From Rhodobacteraceae bacterium S2214 (GTDB lineage: Bacteria; Pseudomonadota; Alphaproteobacteria; Rhodobacterales; Rhodobacteraceae), in assembly GCA_025141675.1 (NCBI GenBank), contig CP081161.1, positions 2,330,001 to 2,394,000 on the forward strand: a stretch of DNA of 64,000 nt, given 5' to 3'. The notes below the pieces were generated by a model. It was not told the DNA's origin and searched no databases. It saw only the letters and a list, made by a program, of their open reading frames with translations. The number at the start of each line of letters is the position of its first letter. Position 1 is the stretch's first letter. The position numbers and the translations under genes are program-made. Of this stretch, positions 19,256-28,087 are shown piece after piece.

Positions 19256-20368
19256 CTAAAACGGCGCGTCTTCCAACACACCATCTGCGGACATTTGCTG
19301 GTATAACAGCCCTTCACGCAATCCGCGATCCGCCACTGATAAACGATCCGTCGGCCACAACCGCATCAAAGCCTGCAAAATCGCAGAGCCTGACATAATC
19401 AGCGCCTGCCGGTCCTTACCAATCCGCGGATCACTGCGCCGCCCGTTTGGACCAAGGCTCAGGTAATTGCGGATCACTTTGTCAATCTGGTCAGACGTCA
19501 TGCGCAACCCGTCGACCTTCGTGCGGTCGTAGCGCTTCAGGCCCAGATGACTGGCGGCCACGGTCGTTACCGTCCCGCTGGTGCCCACAATCTGAAACCC
19601 CTCACGTGCTTGCGCGGCAGAGTAAGGCGAGAAATCTTCAAGGTTTTCCTCAAAGAACCAAGACATCAACGCAAAACGCGCCGCGTCATCTTCCACATCG
19701 GCAAACTGATCGCGCAGCGTCGCCACACCCAAAGGCACCGAAATCCAATCGACGACCTTCGCGGCCGCAAACGGACCGGGATCCGATTTGAACCCCGCGT
19801 GTAGCCGCATAATCGCATGCGGGCGTTCGCGTTTTGGCACATTGGTCAGATCAATCCAAACCAGTTCAGTCGACCCGCCGCCAATATCAACGACCAGCAG
19901 CTGCTCTGTTTTGGTGCTGACCAACGGCGCGCAGGAAATCACCGCAAGACGCGCTTCTTCTTCAGGCTTGATGATCTCAAGCTTCAGACCCGTCTCGCGA
20001 CTGACTTGCGCCACAAAACTATGCCCGTTTTTCGCACGCCTACAGGCTTCCGTTGCGACAAGTCGCATCCGTTTCACACCGTGGCGATCCAGCTTTTGCT
20101 TGCACACACGCATCGCGGAAATCGTCCTGTTCATGGACGTCCGCGACAGTTTCCCCGTGCTTTCAAGCCCTTGGCCCAATTGCACAGACTTCGTAAAGCT
20201 ATCGACCACATGAAACTGACTGCCCTTCGGTTGGGCAATCAACATGCGACAGCTATTTGTGCCCAAATCCAAGGCAGCATAAAGCTGCGCCGGATCAGGC
20301 GATATTGGCGCGGGGGTATCGACCGCTTTGGGAAACGCGCCCGCACCGTTGGGACGCTTGGGCGCCAT
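19256..20368 (-). CDS. Ppx/GppA family phosphatase
   Basis: A 370-aa member of the ASKHA-fold exopolyphosphatase/guanosine pentaphosphatase family. The two phosphate loops are visible: ALDLGTNSCRMLIAQ near residue 32 and VVDIGGGSTELVW near residue 153. It lacks the C-terminal HD domain of the long E. coli enzymes, as is usual in this order, so polyphosphate versus pppGpp specificity is open. It is upstream of rlmE on the same strand (63-base gap), an association seen in other alphaproteobacteria. Confidence 0.92.
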   Translation of the reverse strand: MAPKRPNGAGAFPKAVDTPAPISPDPAQLYAALDLGTNSCRMLIAQPKGSQFHVVDSFTKSVQLGQGLESTGKLSRTSMNRTISAMRVCKQKLDRHGVKRMRLVATEACRRAKNGHSFVAQVSRETGLKLEIIKPEEEARLAVISCAPLVSTKTEQLLVVDIGGGSTELVWIDLTNVPKRERPHAIMRLHAGFKSDPGPFAAAKVVDWISVPLGVATLRDQFADVEDDAARFALMSWFFEENLEDFSPYSAAQAREGFQIVGTSGTVTTVAASHLGLKRYDRTKVDGLRMTSDQIDKVIRNYLSLGPNGRRSDPRIGKDRQALIMSGSAILQALMRLWPTDRLSVADRGLREGLLYQQMSADGVLEDAPF

Positions 20369-20620
20369 CTGACACGCCCTCCATTTCTAAGTTACCCCCA
20401 AGCTATGTCTGGACGGCGCGCCGCGCAAGCCTTGCATGCGATACAGTCACGCTTTCATGAACGCGACACATGAACATAGTGAAGAATACGGGCGCGCGGG
20501 CCTGTGGTGTTTGCCAACAAGCATCGGCATAAAAATGAAGTCGCCATTGTTACAATCATGTCGATATCAGGCGATGGACGGACAAAAGTGCTGTTACAGA
20601 TAGCAAAAAGGGAGGCCGTG
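20369..20620. other. Intergenic region upstream of the one-carbon module
   Basis: This 252-base gap separates the divergent Ppx/GppA gene and the one-carbon module and must hold both promoters. I looked for cobalamin, SAM and SAH riboswitch landmarks because of the downstream genes and recognised none. No open reading frame with a ribosome site lies in it. Confidence 0.5.
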
Positions 20621-20917
20621 ATGGCAGATGTGATCATCGTTTATTGGCGCGACATGCCAGCTCAGGTTCTAGTGGGCCGTGGGCGTCGGGGTGTGAAGTT
20701 GCCTTTGCCAGAGCGCTTTGAACAAGCAATTGATCGGGCCGCGATGAAATCGGGTGCCGCAGAATCTGATGCCTACCTTGAAGGGTTCCGCAAAGCCGCC
20801 CCCATTCCAGTAGACGGCAGTGACGAAGAAGCGGCAGCAGCAACTGTCGCGAAAATCGAAGCTGAATACGACCAAGAGCGGATCAAAACCCTGATTGCAA
20901 ACGATGGCTGGGCGTAG
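20621..20917 (+). CDS. Small 'virulence factor' family protein (PF13769-like), one-carbon operon
   Basis: A 98-aa soluble protein starting at ATG 20621 with GGGAGG upstream. It begins VIIVYWRDMPAQVLVGRGRRG and ends with an acidic Ala-rich helix (SDEEAAAATVAKIEAEYDQE). It resembles the small family annotated 'virulence factor', a label with no established biochemical role. It lies 31 bases before the MTHFR-like gene and is clearly the first gene of the same operon. That context suggests a role around folate- or corrinoid-dependent methyl transfer rather than virulence; this is inference. Confidence 0.82.
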   Translation: MADVIIVYWRDMPAQVLVGRGRRGVKLPLPERFEQAIDRAAMKSGAAESDAYLEGFRKAAPIPVDGSDEEAAAATVAKIEAEYDQERIKTLIANDGWA

Positions 20918-20948
20918 GGCCCTGTCTTTTTCTGTAAAGGAGGCTGTG

Positions 20949-21887
20949 ATGGCCCTGCTGAACTTCCGCAAGAAATCCGAAGACCCTGCCCCAGTGTCTG
21001 ACAACGTCACAGCCTTTCTCAAGGATTACTCGATAGAGGTCATGCCGCGCACGGCAGAGAAAATCGTCGACTTCCAAAGCCTCCTGCCGACTGGAACCCG
21101 GGTCTACATCGCCCATATCGAAGGGACGCCGATTGAAGACATGGTCGCGACGGCCAAACGACTATCTGCGGACGGCTACAACGTGATGCCGCATTTTCCG
21201 GCGCGGATCATCAAAGACCAAGCAACCCTTGGCGATTGGATCGCACGCTACCAAGGCGAAGCAGGCGTCGACCAAGCCCTATTGCTCGCTGGCGGCGTCG
21301 CGACCCCGCACGGGGATTTCGATTCGTCGATGCAATTGCTGGAAACGGGCCTCTTCGACAAAGCCGGTTTCAAACGGCTGCACGTCGCAGGCCACCCCGA
21401 AGGTAACAAAGACATCGATCCGGATGGCTCAGACGCAAACGTCATGGACGCCCTGCGCTGGAAACAGAAACTCAACGCCACAACGGACGCCGAAATGGCG
21501 CTGGCCACGCAATTCGCGTTCGAGGCGGACCCGATCATTGCTTGGGCCGATGCGCTCAAGGACGCGGGCATCACTATCCCCATCCACATCGGCATCGCGG
21601 GCCCTGCCAAACTGCAAACGCTGATCAAATTCGCGATCGCCTGTGGCGTCGGCCCGTCCCTGAAAGTGCTGCAAAAACGCGCAATGGACGTGACCAAACT
21701 GCTGCTGCCCTACGAACCAAACGACGTGGTCACGCAACTGGCCGACCACAAAGCAGCTAATCCCGACTTTAACATCGAAGCCGTCCACTTCTTCCCGCTA
21801 GGCGGCATCAAGACCAACGCAAAATGGGCCATGGCCCACGGCGGGGACAATGCGATCCCTGCCAACCCTGACAAAACTCCTGAGTGA
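20949..21887 (+). CDS. Methylenetetrahydrofolate reductase-like protein
   Basis: A 312-aa TIM-barrel protein of the MTHFR family, which reduces methylene-THF to methyl-THF. The segments HIEGTPIEDMVATAKRL, MPHFPARIIKD, LLLAGG and VAGHPEGNKDI follow the family plan, with the conserved HPEG near residue 150. It is a divergent form, not a close E. coli MetF match. ATG 20949 is chosen for its strong AAAGGAGG site. It is followed 11 bases later by a methyl-THF:corrinoid methyltransferase, so product and next step are encoded together. Confidence 0.88.
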   Translation: MALLNFRKKSEDPAPVSDNVTAFLKDYSIEVMPRTAEKIVDFQSLLPTGTRVYIAHIEGTPIEDMVATAKRLSADGYNVMPHFPARIIKDQATLGDWIARYQGEAGVDQALLLAGGVATPHGDFDSSMQLLETGLFDKAGFKRLHVAGHPEGNKDIDPDGSDANVMDALRWKQKLNATTDAEMALATQFAFEADPIIAWADALKDAGITIPIHIGIAGPAKLQTLIKFAIACGVGPSLKVLQKRAMDVTKLLLPYEPNDVVTQLADHKAANPDFNIEAVHFFPLGGIKTNAKWAMAHGGDNAIPANPDKTPE

Positions 21888-21898
21888 AAGACCGAAAT

Positions 21899-22966
21899 AT
21901 GACCCGCACGATTGTTGAAAGTAAGACCAAGACGGCCGTCATCGGCTTTGACGAACCATTCTGCGTGATCGGGGAACGGATCAACCCTACGGGTCGGAAG
22001 ATCCTCGCGGCAGAACTGGAAATGGGCGACTTTTCCCGCGTGGAAGCGGACGCAATCGCGCAGGTCATGGCGGGCGCAAACATCCTCGACGTGAACTCTG
22101 GCGCTGTGTTTTCGAACAAAATGGCCGAAGACCCACGTTACGCGGACAACAACTTTGTCGAACCGATGCTGATGAAACAGCTGATCGAAAAGGTGCAAGC
22201 CGTCACAGACATTCCGCTGTGCATCGACAGCTCTGTGCCGGGTGCGTTGGAAAACGGTCTGGCAGCTGCCGAAGGGCGTCCACTGCTGAACTCTGTTACC
22301 GGCGAAGAAGAACGTCTGGAATTGGTGCTGCCGCTCGTCAAGAAATACAACGTACCAGTTGTGGCCATTTCCAACGATGACACAGGCATTTCCGAAGACC
22401 CTGATGTCCGCTTTGCTGTGGCAAAGAAGATCGTTGAACGCGCCGCTGACTTTGGCATTCCAGCCCATGACATCGTGGTCGATCCATTGGTGATGCCAAT
22501 CGGCGCGATGTCGACTGCGGGCCTACAGGTATTCACGCTCGTGCGCCGTTTGCGCGACGAATTGGGCGTTAACACGACCTGTGGCGCGTCGAACATTTCT
22601 TTCGGCCTGCCAAACCGGCACGGTATCAACAACGCATTCCTGCCAATGGCGATGGCCGCTGGCATGACATCCGCGATCATGAACCCAGTAGCGCTGCCAA
22701 TCGGGCCAAAGAAAATTGCCGAAAAGAAGGCCGAAGTTCTGGCATCCGGTATCATCCTGCCGGACGGCATGGACGACGAAACGTTCGTGCAGATGTTCGG
22801 ACTCGGGTCCACCAAAGCGCGTGCAGGTTCCGAAATGGAAGCGATCCGCGCGGCGAACTTCCTGACCGATAATGACCCAAGCGGTGCAGAATGGATCAAG
22901 GCCAATCGCGTCGCACCGAAAGAAGGCGAAGGACGCGCACGGACGGGCCGCCGCCGTCGGGGATAA
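21899..22966 (+). CDS. Stand-alone methyltetrahydrofolate:corrinoid methyltransferase
   Basis: A 355-aa protein of the pterin-binding (DHPS-like) TIM-barrel family seen in AcsE and in the methyl-THF domain of MetH. Landmarks are CVIGERINPTGRK near residue 22, ILDVNSG near 62, CIDSS near 105 and LLNSVTGE near 126. A C-terminal Arg-rich tail (RARTGRRRRG) follows. It moves the methyl group of methyl-THF to a cobalamin protein; no corrinoid protein is adjacent. In Rhodobacterales the MetH functions have been reported on separate polypeptides, and this gene is a good candidate for the folate subunit. An in-frame GTG at 21884 is an alternative start. Confidence 0.88.
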   Translation: MTRTIVESKTKTAVIGFDEPFCVIGERINPTGRKILAAELEMGDFSRVEADAIAQVMAGANILDVNSGAVFSNKMAEDPRYADNNFVEPMLMKQLIEKVQAVTDIPLCIDSSVPGALENGLAAAEGRPLLNSVTGEEERLELVLPLVKKYNVPVVAISNDDTGISEDPDVRFAVAKKIVERAADFGIPAHDIVVDPLVMPIGAMSTAGLQVFTLVRRLRDELGVNTTCGASNISFGLPNRHGINNAFLPMAMAAGMTSAIMNPVALPIGPKKIAEKKAEVLASGIILPDGMDDETFVQMFGLGSTKARAGSEMEAIRAANFLTDNDPSGAEWIKANRVAPKEGEGRARTGRRRRG

Positions 22967-23381
22967 ACCCACCGTTCGGAACGCTTGCGTCTCTCCAATT
23001 CAAGAAAAGCCCGAGGCGAAAACCTCGGGCTTTTCGACTCTGCGCTGTCTCAGCTCGCAGGACAGACTCCACGCATGCGTAGGCAACCACAACATGTCCT
23101 GACCCCGCAATATCCGGCGGCACGGACGACGGTCAAAACAGCGCGACACCCCAGACCAAAGCGCAACAACTTCGGCGGAAGTTTGCGCACCACCCTTCCC
23201 TACCACATCAAAACACACCCATAATTCATTGTTTAAATTGAATTAAACCAAACTCCACGCAGCGACGCGCCAAGTTGACCTTAAGTCAGGAAATCCCGAC
23301 TTGAGAAGCATGCCACCCGTGCCACGATATACCCACTCACAAATTTCTATTTTAACGCGATCCATTTTTAGGAGAAGTCCA
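22967..23381. other. 415-base intergenic region before the peroxidase
   Basis: After the terminator at 23004-23035 there is no convincing gene. The middle is GC-moderate with no repeats I could follow. From about 23220 it becomes AT-rich (TTCATTGTTTAAATTGAATTAAAC), then TTGACC at 23276 and a dispersed CAAGT/ACTTG pair, likely promoter DNA for the peroxidase gene. A good AGGAGAA ribosome site ends the region. Confidence 0.5.
23004..23035 (+). terminator. Rho-independent terminator of the one-carbon operon
   Basis: Perfect 13-base stem GAAAAGCCCGAGG (23004-23016) and CCTCGGGCTTTTC (23023-23035) with a six-base CGAAAA loop, 37 bases after the methyltransferase stop codon. The A/T tracts are on both sides, so it may work in both directions. 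Confidence 0.93.
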
Positions 23382-24854
23382 ATGGCCAAGATGCCACACG
23401 GGATGTCCCGTCTCGATCTGTTTCTGAAAGAATGCCTAGATAAACACAGCCTGAACGATGACCGCCCCTTGCCCCAAACATTCGGCTATCTGACGCATGC
23501 CAATCCTGTCACAGGCAACCTGTCAAAAGCCACAATAGTTGCCGCTTTTGATGCATTGGTGGAAACCATGCGCACAACCGTCGTGAAGGATGGACCTGCT
23601 GATGCGGGCATGACGTTCTTCGGGCAATTCATCGACCACGACATTACGCTCGATGCGACCTCGGCCATCGGAACAAAGATCGACCCACGATCAATCCGCA
23701 ATATCCGCACGCCGGAGCTTGATCTCGATTGCGTCTATGGCGATGGCCCTGAAGCGTCGCCATACCTTTATGGTGGCGGAAATCTTCACGAATTCCTTTT
23801 GTTCGGACGCGAAGATAACCCCTACGATCTCGCCCGCAATTGCACAGGTCGCGCGTTAATCGGCGACTTCCGCAACGATGAAAACATCATTGTCAGTCAG
23901 GTGCAGGGTGCCTTCATTTGCCTCCATAACATCCTGATGACGCAGGCGGAAAAGAACGGTGCTGTGAAGCGTGACATCGCACATTGTTCATCAATGGGCG
24001 TGCGGACTGAAGTTTGGCACGACGTGCTGAACCCCGGTCTCAAGACATTCGAGGAAGTCCGCCGCTTTATCCGGCTGCATTACCAGTGGTTGGTTCTGCA
24101 TGAATTCTTGCCCAGCTTTGTTGATCAGGCCGATATCGACCACGCCCTATCGCACGACATCTTCCCGGATGCGCCAATGATGCCTGCCGAATTCTCTGTC
24201 GCGGCTTACCGTTTTGGACATGCCACGGTGCAGCCTGAATATGCGCTGCGCAAAGGTGAAGCACCTGTCGGTTTGTTTGCATTGGATGGCGGCTTTAAGC
24301 CGCGCGATCCGGGTGCGACTATCGACTTGGAAATGTTCTTTGGTCCAGGGGCGCAAAAAGCGCTTCCCGTCGGGACCGACATGGCTGAAACGCTGTTTGA
24401 ACTACCCAACTTTATCGTTGGCAGCGGTCTGCAATGGGGCGATCACAAGATCCCAGTCGAACAAGCCAAAAAGCTAAGCTTACGGAACATCCTGCGGGAT
24501 CGCACGGCGATGCTGCTGCCATCCGGTCAGCAAATGGCCCGCCACCTCGGTATTCCGGAATGCCCAACACCACAGGTTCTGAAGGATCATCACGTCGATA
24601 AAACGCCGCTGTGGTTCTATTGCCTGCAAGAGGCGCAAGCTTCGGGCAAAGGTAAACTCACAGGTGTTGGCGGTAAGATTGTCGCCTCTGTCATCGTGCG
24701 CCTTTTGCGAGAAGACCGCGAAAGCGTGCTGCATATCCCAGACTTCGCACCATGGAGCGGCTTTGGCGAAACCTGCACAATGGGCAACTTGATGAAGTTC
24801 GTCGAAAAGCACCGCGACGACGTCGCACACCGCGAAGACCTGTATTGCGGGTAA
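23382..24854 (+). CDS. Haem peroxidase of the animal (peroxidase-cyclooxygenase) superfamily
   Basis: A 490-aa protein with no signal peptide. It shows the distal-haem motif FFGQFIDHDITLD (the acidic residue and distal His, about residues 79-91) and the proximal-His segment AYRFGHATVQPEYALR near residue 280. Proteins of this type are soluble bacterial relatives of peroxidasin and myeloperoxidase. They use hydrogen peroxide to oxidise halides or organic substrates, but the substrates of this bacterial clade are mostly unknown. ATG 23382 is chosen for the AGGAGAA site eight bases upstream. It is monocistronic, convergent with holC. Confidence 0.88.
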   Translation: MAKMPHGMSRLDLFLKECLDKHSLNDDRPLPQTFGYLTHANPVTGNLSKATIVAAFDALVETMRTTVVKDGPADAGMTFFGQFIDHDITLDATSAIGTKIDPRSIRNIRTPELDLDCVYGDGPEASPYLYGGGNLHEFLLFGREDNPYDLARNCTGRALIGDFRNDENIIVSQVQGAFICLHNILMTQAEKNGAVKRDIAHCSSMGVRTEVWHDVLNPGLKTFEEVRRFIRLHYQWLVLHEFLPSFVDQADIDHALSHDIFPDAPMMPAEFSVAAYRFGHATVQPEYALRKGEAPVGLFALDGGFKPRDPGATIDLEMFFGPGAQKALPVGTDMAETLFELPNFIVGSGLQWGDHKIPVEQAKKLSLRNILRDRTAMLLPSGQQMARHLGIPECPTPQVLKDHHVDKTPLWFYCLQEAQASGKGKLTGVGGKIVASVIVRLLREDRESVLHIPDFAPWSGFGETCTMGNLMKFVEKHRDDVAHREDLYCG

Positions 24855-24914
24855 TTTTCAGCATCGACGGGGGCCGCTTTGCGCGGCCCTCGCCTCACAA
24901 TCCGACCAAGACCG

Positions 24915-25361
24915 TTAGCTTTCGGCCTTTTTCGTCCAGCGTCCGTCTTCTTGCGCCCAATACTGCGCCTGACACCCCTCAGCTGTCAGTGTTTTCCACT
25001 GACCACGTGCGTGGTTCAACGCACCCTCGTCAAAGCCGTCAAACAAGATGCAAACGCGGTCTGACAGCCCGACCTCAGCCGACGTCAGCTCTGCGCCGCC
25101 AACAGACATCACGCACTGAAATCCCTCTGCAGGAATGTCTGTGCCTAACAGAACCGGTTGATCAGCGTCATGCACACCGCCCGCCATGCCATGCGGTAAA
25201 AACCCGTCATTCCATAGCGTTGCATCAAGCCGTTGAAGTAACCCCTGATCGCGACCACGTACCGCCACCCGCCAACCCGCCGCACGGCATTTGCCAAGCA
25301 ACATCGGTAAAGTCCGCTCCAACGGCGTGTCCGTCAGGTGGTAGAAATACGCAGCGCCCAC
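24915..25361 (-). CDS. holC: DNA polymerase III chi subunit
   Basis: A 148-aa HolC-family protein, part of the clamp-loader complex that contacts SSB. It starts AAYFYHLTDTPLERTLPMLLGKC and has the RDQGLLQRLDATLWN and FLPHGMAG segments typical of the family, ending in EDGRWTKKA. I place the start at GTG 25361, four bases after the pepA stop with an AGGG ribosome site. A longer reading frame begins at 25388 but would extend into pepA. The pepA-holC order is conserved in proteobacteria. Confidence 0.9.
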   Translation of the reverse strand: MGAAYFYHLTDTPLERTLPMLLGKCRAAGWRVAVRGRDQGLLQRLDATLWNDGFLPHGMAGGVHDADQPVLLGTDIPAEGFQCVMSVGGAELTSAEVGLSDRVCILFDGFDEGALNHARGQWKTLTAEGCQAQYWAQEDGRWTKKAES

Positions 25362-25365
25362 AATG

Positions 25366-26832
25366 TTACCCTTCGTATTTATCAGCAATCAAACGGTTCA
25401 GCGCCATCACGCCCCAACCCGTCGCACCTGCGGGCGCCAATGCAGTCTCGGATTTCACCGACGCGGTGCCCGCAATATCCAAATGGCACCATGGCACATC
25501 GTCCTTTACAAACCGTTTCAGGAATTGCGCCGCTGTAATCGACCCAGCCATGCGGCCGCCAACGTTCTTCATGTCCGCAATCCGCGACTTGATCAGCGCG
25601 TCATAAGCAGGCGACATCGGCATCCGCCATGCGCCTTCGCCCTCTTCACCGGCAGCCTTGATAAACGCACCAGACAGATCATCAGAATTCGAAAACACAC
25701 CTGCGTTTTCATGGCCCAAAGCAACCAGCATCGCACCAGTCAACGTCGCAAGGTTGATCATCCCAACAGGCGCAAACCGTTCCTGCGTGTACCAAAGCAC
25801 ATCCGCCAGCACGAGCCGCCCTTCGGCGTCCGTATTGATCACCTCAATCGTATCGCCCTTCATCGACGTCACAACATCGCCCGGACGCACTGCATTGCCC
25901 GACGGCATGTTTTCAACGATCCCGACAAGGCCCACAACATTGGCCTTCGCCTTGCGCAGCGCCAGCGTTTTCATCACGCCCGACACAACACCCGCGCCGC
26001 CCATGTCCATGGTCATGTCTTCCATGCCCGCGCCGGGTTTCAGGCTGATCCCGCCCGTGTCGAACACGACGCCCTTACCAACCAGCGCAAACGGGGCTTC
26101 GTCGCCGCCGCCATTCCATTGCATCACAACAACTTTGGACGGGCTGTCAGAACCTTGCCCGACACACAAAAGCGACCCCATCCCGAGCTTTTCAAGATCA
26201 GCTTCTTCCAGCACTTCAACTTGCAGCCCAATGTCAGCCATCCCGGCAAGTTGATCGGCAAAAGACGTCGTCGTCAGGTCATTGGCTGGGGCATTGGTCA
26301 GATCACGTGTAAAAAACACACCTTCGACAATCGCCGCAATCGGGGCGTAGGCTGCAACGGCAGCGTCCGGATCATTCACCATGAAGGACACATCGCCGGT
26401 CTCTTTTGGCTCTGCGGTCTTGTGTGCATCGTAGCTGTAGTTGCGCATCGCGATGCCTTGGGCGATTTCTTCGACGCGGTACGTGGACCCGGCGATCACC
26501 AGCATACCATCCTTGCCCAACAGTTTCGCCAAATTGGCACCTGCTTTACGGGCTTCGGTTGATGTTGGACGTCGCGGCAGCTTCACAACCAGCAACGCTT
26601 CAGCCGCCAACCCAACAGGCATCGCAATGCTTGTCACATCACCAGCCTTCGCCTTTTCGAAGGCAGCACTCTCCGCAACCCGCGCCACGGTTTTACGGGT
26701 CAGGCTGTTCACCTTCCGGCAACCTTGATCCATCTTGCCGTCTTCCGTTACAAAAACGACGACTTTTCTGAGCGTTACAGGCAGATCTTCATGTGCATAT
26801 GCGAGGAAAGAAATAGGCGTTGGCGTTGTCAT
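25366..26832 (-). CDS. pepA: Leucyl aminopeptidase (M17)
   Basis: A 488-aa cytosolic aminopeptidase that needs two metal ions. The catalytic domain shows the metal-ligand motifs KGVVFDTGGISLKP (near residue 255) and the family signature NTDAEGRLVLAD (near residue 335), with MDMGGAGVVSG between them. An N-terminal macro-like domain precedes it. It is divergent from lptF over a 136-base gap, and holC follows immediately. This pepA/lptF divergence is widespread in proteobacteria. Confidence 0.97.
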   Translation of the reverse strand: MTTPTPISFLAYAHEDLPVTLRKVVVFVTEDGKMDQGCRKVNSLTRKTVARVAESAAFEKAKAGDVTSIAMPVGLAAEALLVVKLPRRPTSTEARKAGANLAKLLGKDGMLVIAGSTYRVEEIAQGIAMRNYSYDAHKTAEPKETGDVSFMVNDPDAAVAAYAPIAAIVEGVFFTRDLTNAPANDLTTTSFADQLAGMADIGLQVEVLEEADLEKLGMGSLLCVGQGSDSPSKVVVMQWNGGGDEAPFALVGKGVVFDTGGISLKPGAGMEDMTMDMGGAGVVSGVMKTLALRKAKANVVGLVGIVENMPSGNAVRPGDVVTSMKGDTIEVINTDAEGRLVLADVLWYTQERFAPVGMINLATLTGAMLVALGHENAGVFSNSDDLSGAFIKAAGEEGEGAWRMPMSPAYDALIKSRIADMKNVGGRMAGSITAAQFLKRFVKDDVPWCHLDIAGTASVKSETALAPAGATGWGVMALNRLIADKYEG

Positions 26833-26968
26833 GATGACCTCTAATCAAACTGAGTTGCGATATAGGTAGTCCGCCCTCCGCCGATTGGCCAGATATCAGT
26901 TCAAACTCCTTTGGAATTGCGGTAGACAACGGCCAACATACAAGATGATGCGGTAAGAGGTGACACAC

Positions 26969-28087
26969 GTGGCAAGGTTTGACAGATACATGCTGTCCCA
27001 GCTTGTCGTGATGTTTGGCTTTTTTAGTCTCGTTTTGGTGCTGGTCTATTGGATCAATCGGGCTGTCGTTCTATTCGACACGTTGATCGCAGACGGGCAA
27101 TCAGCATCCGTTTTCCTAGAATTCACAGCACTTTCCCTGCCCGGAGTCATCCGTCTTGCGCTGCCACTTTCTGCTTTTGCTGCGGCCGTTTACGTGACCA
27201 ACCGCATGTCCACGGAATCGGAACTGGTCGTCGTTCAGGCCACCGGATTTTCGCCTTACCGCATGGCGCGGCCAGTGGCGTATTTTGGCGTCTTGGTTTT
27301 TGCACTGATGACCCTGCTCATGCATCTACTAGTGCCACTCGCATCATCCCGGCTCGACGTGCGCCAAGCAGAGATTGCCCAGAACATCACATCACGCCTG
27401 CTCACACCGGGCGCATTTTTGGAACCGATCGACGGCGTGACGTTCTACATTGGTGACGTGACGCCCTCAGGCGAACTGCAAAACGTTTTCCTAACCGATC
27501 TACGGAATGCGAACCGCCAGATCACCTATACCGCAGCATCCGCCTATCTGGTGCGCAATGACGCCGGCACGCAGTTGGTGATGGTAGACGGGATGGCCCA
27601 AATCCTCGAAGCCGAAACACAGCGCCTTGCCACCACGTCGTTCAAAGATTTTGCCTATGACATTGGCGGCTTCATCACCGTGACAACGCGGGATGGACGG
27701 CGCGATACGCAAGTGCCGACGCTCGAACTTCTTCAGGCCAGCCCCGCATTGATTGCCGAAACAGGCAAAACACGGGCAGAACTGATCGCCCGCGCCCACG
27801 ACCGCTTTAGCCAATCCATCCTTGGATCGGTCGCTGCTTTGTTGGGCTTTGCGGCCTTGATCGTCGGTGGGTTCAGCCGCTTTGGGGTCTGGCGTCAGAT
27901 CGTCGTCGCGATTTTCCTGATCATCGTCATGAAGGGTGTTGAAACAGCGGGTCTGAACGCCGCCCGTGACGATCCCAACCTGTGGTTTGCGGCCTACGCA
28001 GCGTCAGCCGTTGGTCTGTTATTCGTCGCAGCCCTTCTTTACATGTCCGCGCACCCCGCACTTTTCAAACGCCGGATAACCGCATGA
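26969..28087 (+). CDS. lptF: LPS export ABC transporter permease LptF
   Basis: One of the two permease subunits of the LptB2FG transporter that extracts lipopolysaccharide from the inner membrane. The 372-aa protein has the family plan: N-terminal membrane helices (from RYMLSQLVVMFGFFSLVLVLVY), a periplasmic beta-jellyroll domain (about residues 130-250), and C-terminal helices. GTG 26969 is preferred, with AAGAGGTGA upstream; a GTG three codons earlier is an alternative. It overlaps lptG by four bases. Confidence 0.95.
   Translation: MARFDRYMLSQLVVMFGFFSLVLVLVYWINRAVVLFDTLIADGQSASVFLEFTALSLPGVIRLALPLSAFAAAVYVTNRMSTESELVVVQATGFSPYRMARPVAYFGVLVFALMTLLMHLLVPLASSRLDVRQAEIAQNITSRLLTPGAFLEPIDGVTFYIGDVTPSGELQNVFLTDLRNANRQITYTAASAYLVRNDAGTQLVMVDGMAQILEAETQRLATTSFKDFAYDIGGFITVTTRDGRRDTQVPTLELLQASPALIAETGKTRAELIARAHDRFSQSILGSVAALLGFAALIVGGFSRFGVWRQIVVAIFLIIVMKGVETAGLNAARDDPNLWFAAYAASAVGLLFVAALLYMSAHPALFKRRITA

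Noticed and set aside
20369..20620. Possible cobalamin, SAM or SAH riboswitch before the one-carbon operon
   Set aside because: I looked for the conserved boxes and pairing of these classes and found none that I could defend.
25363..26562. A long plus-strand reading frame opposite pepA
   Set aside because: It lies inside pepA, with composition typical of an antisense frame in GC-rich coding DNA.
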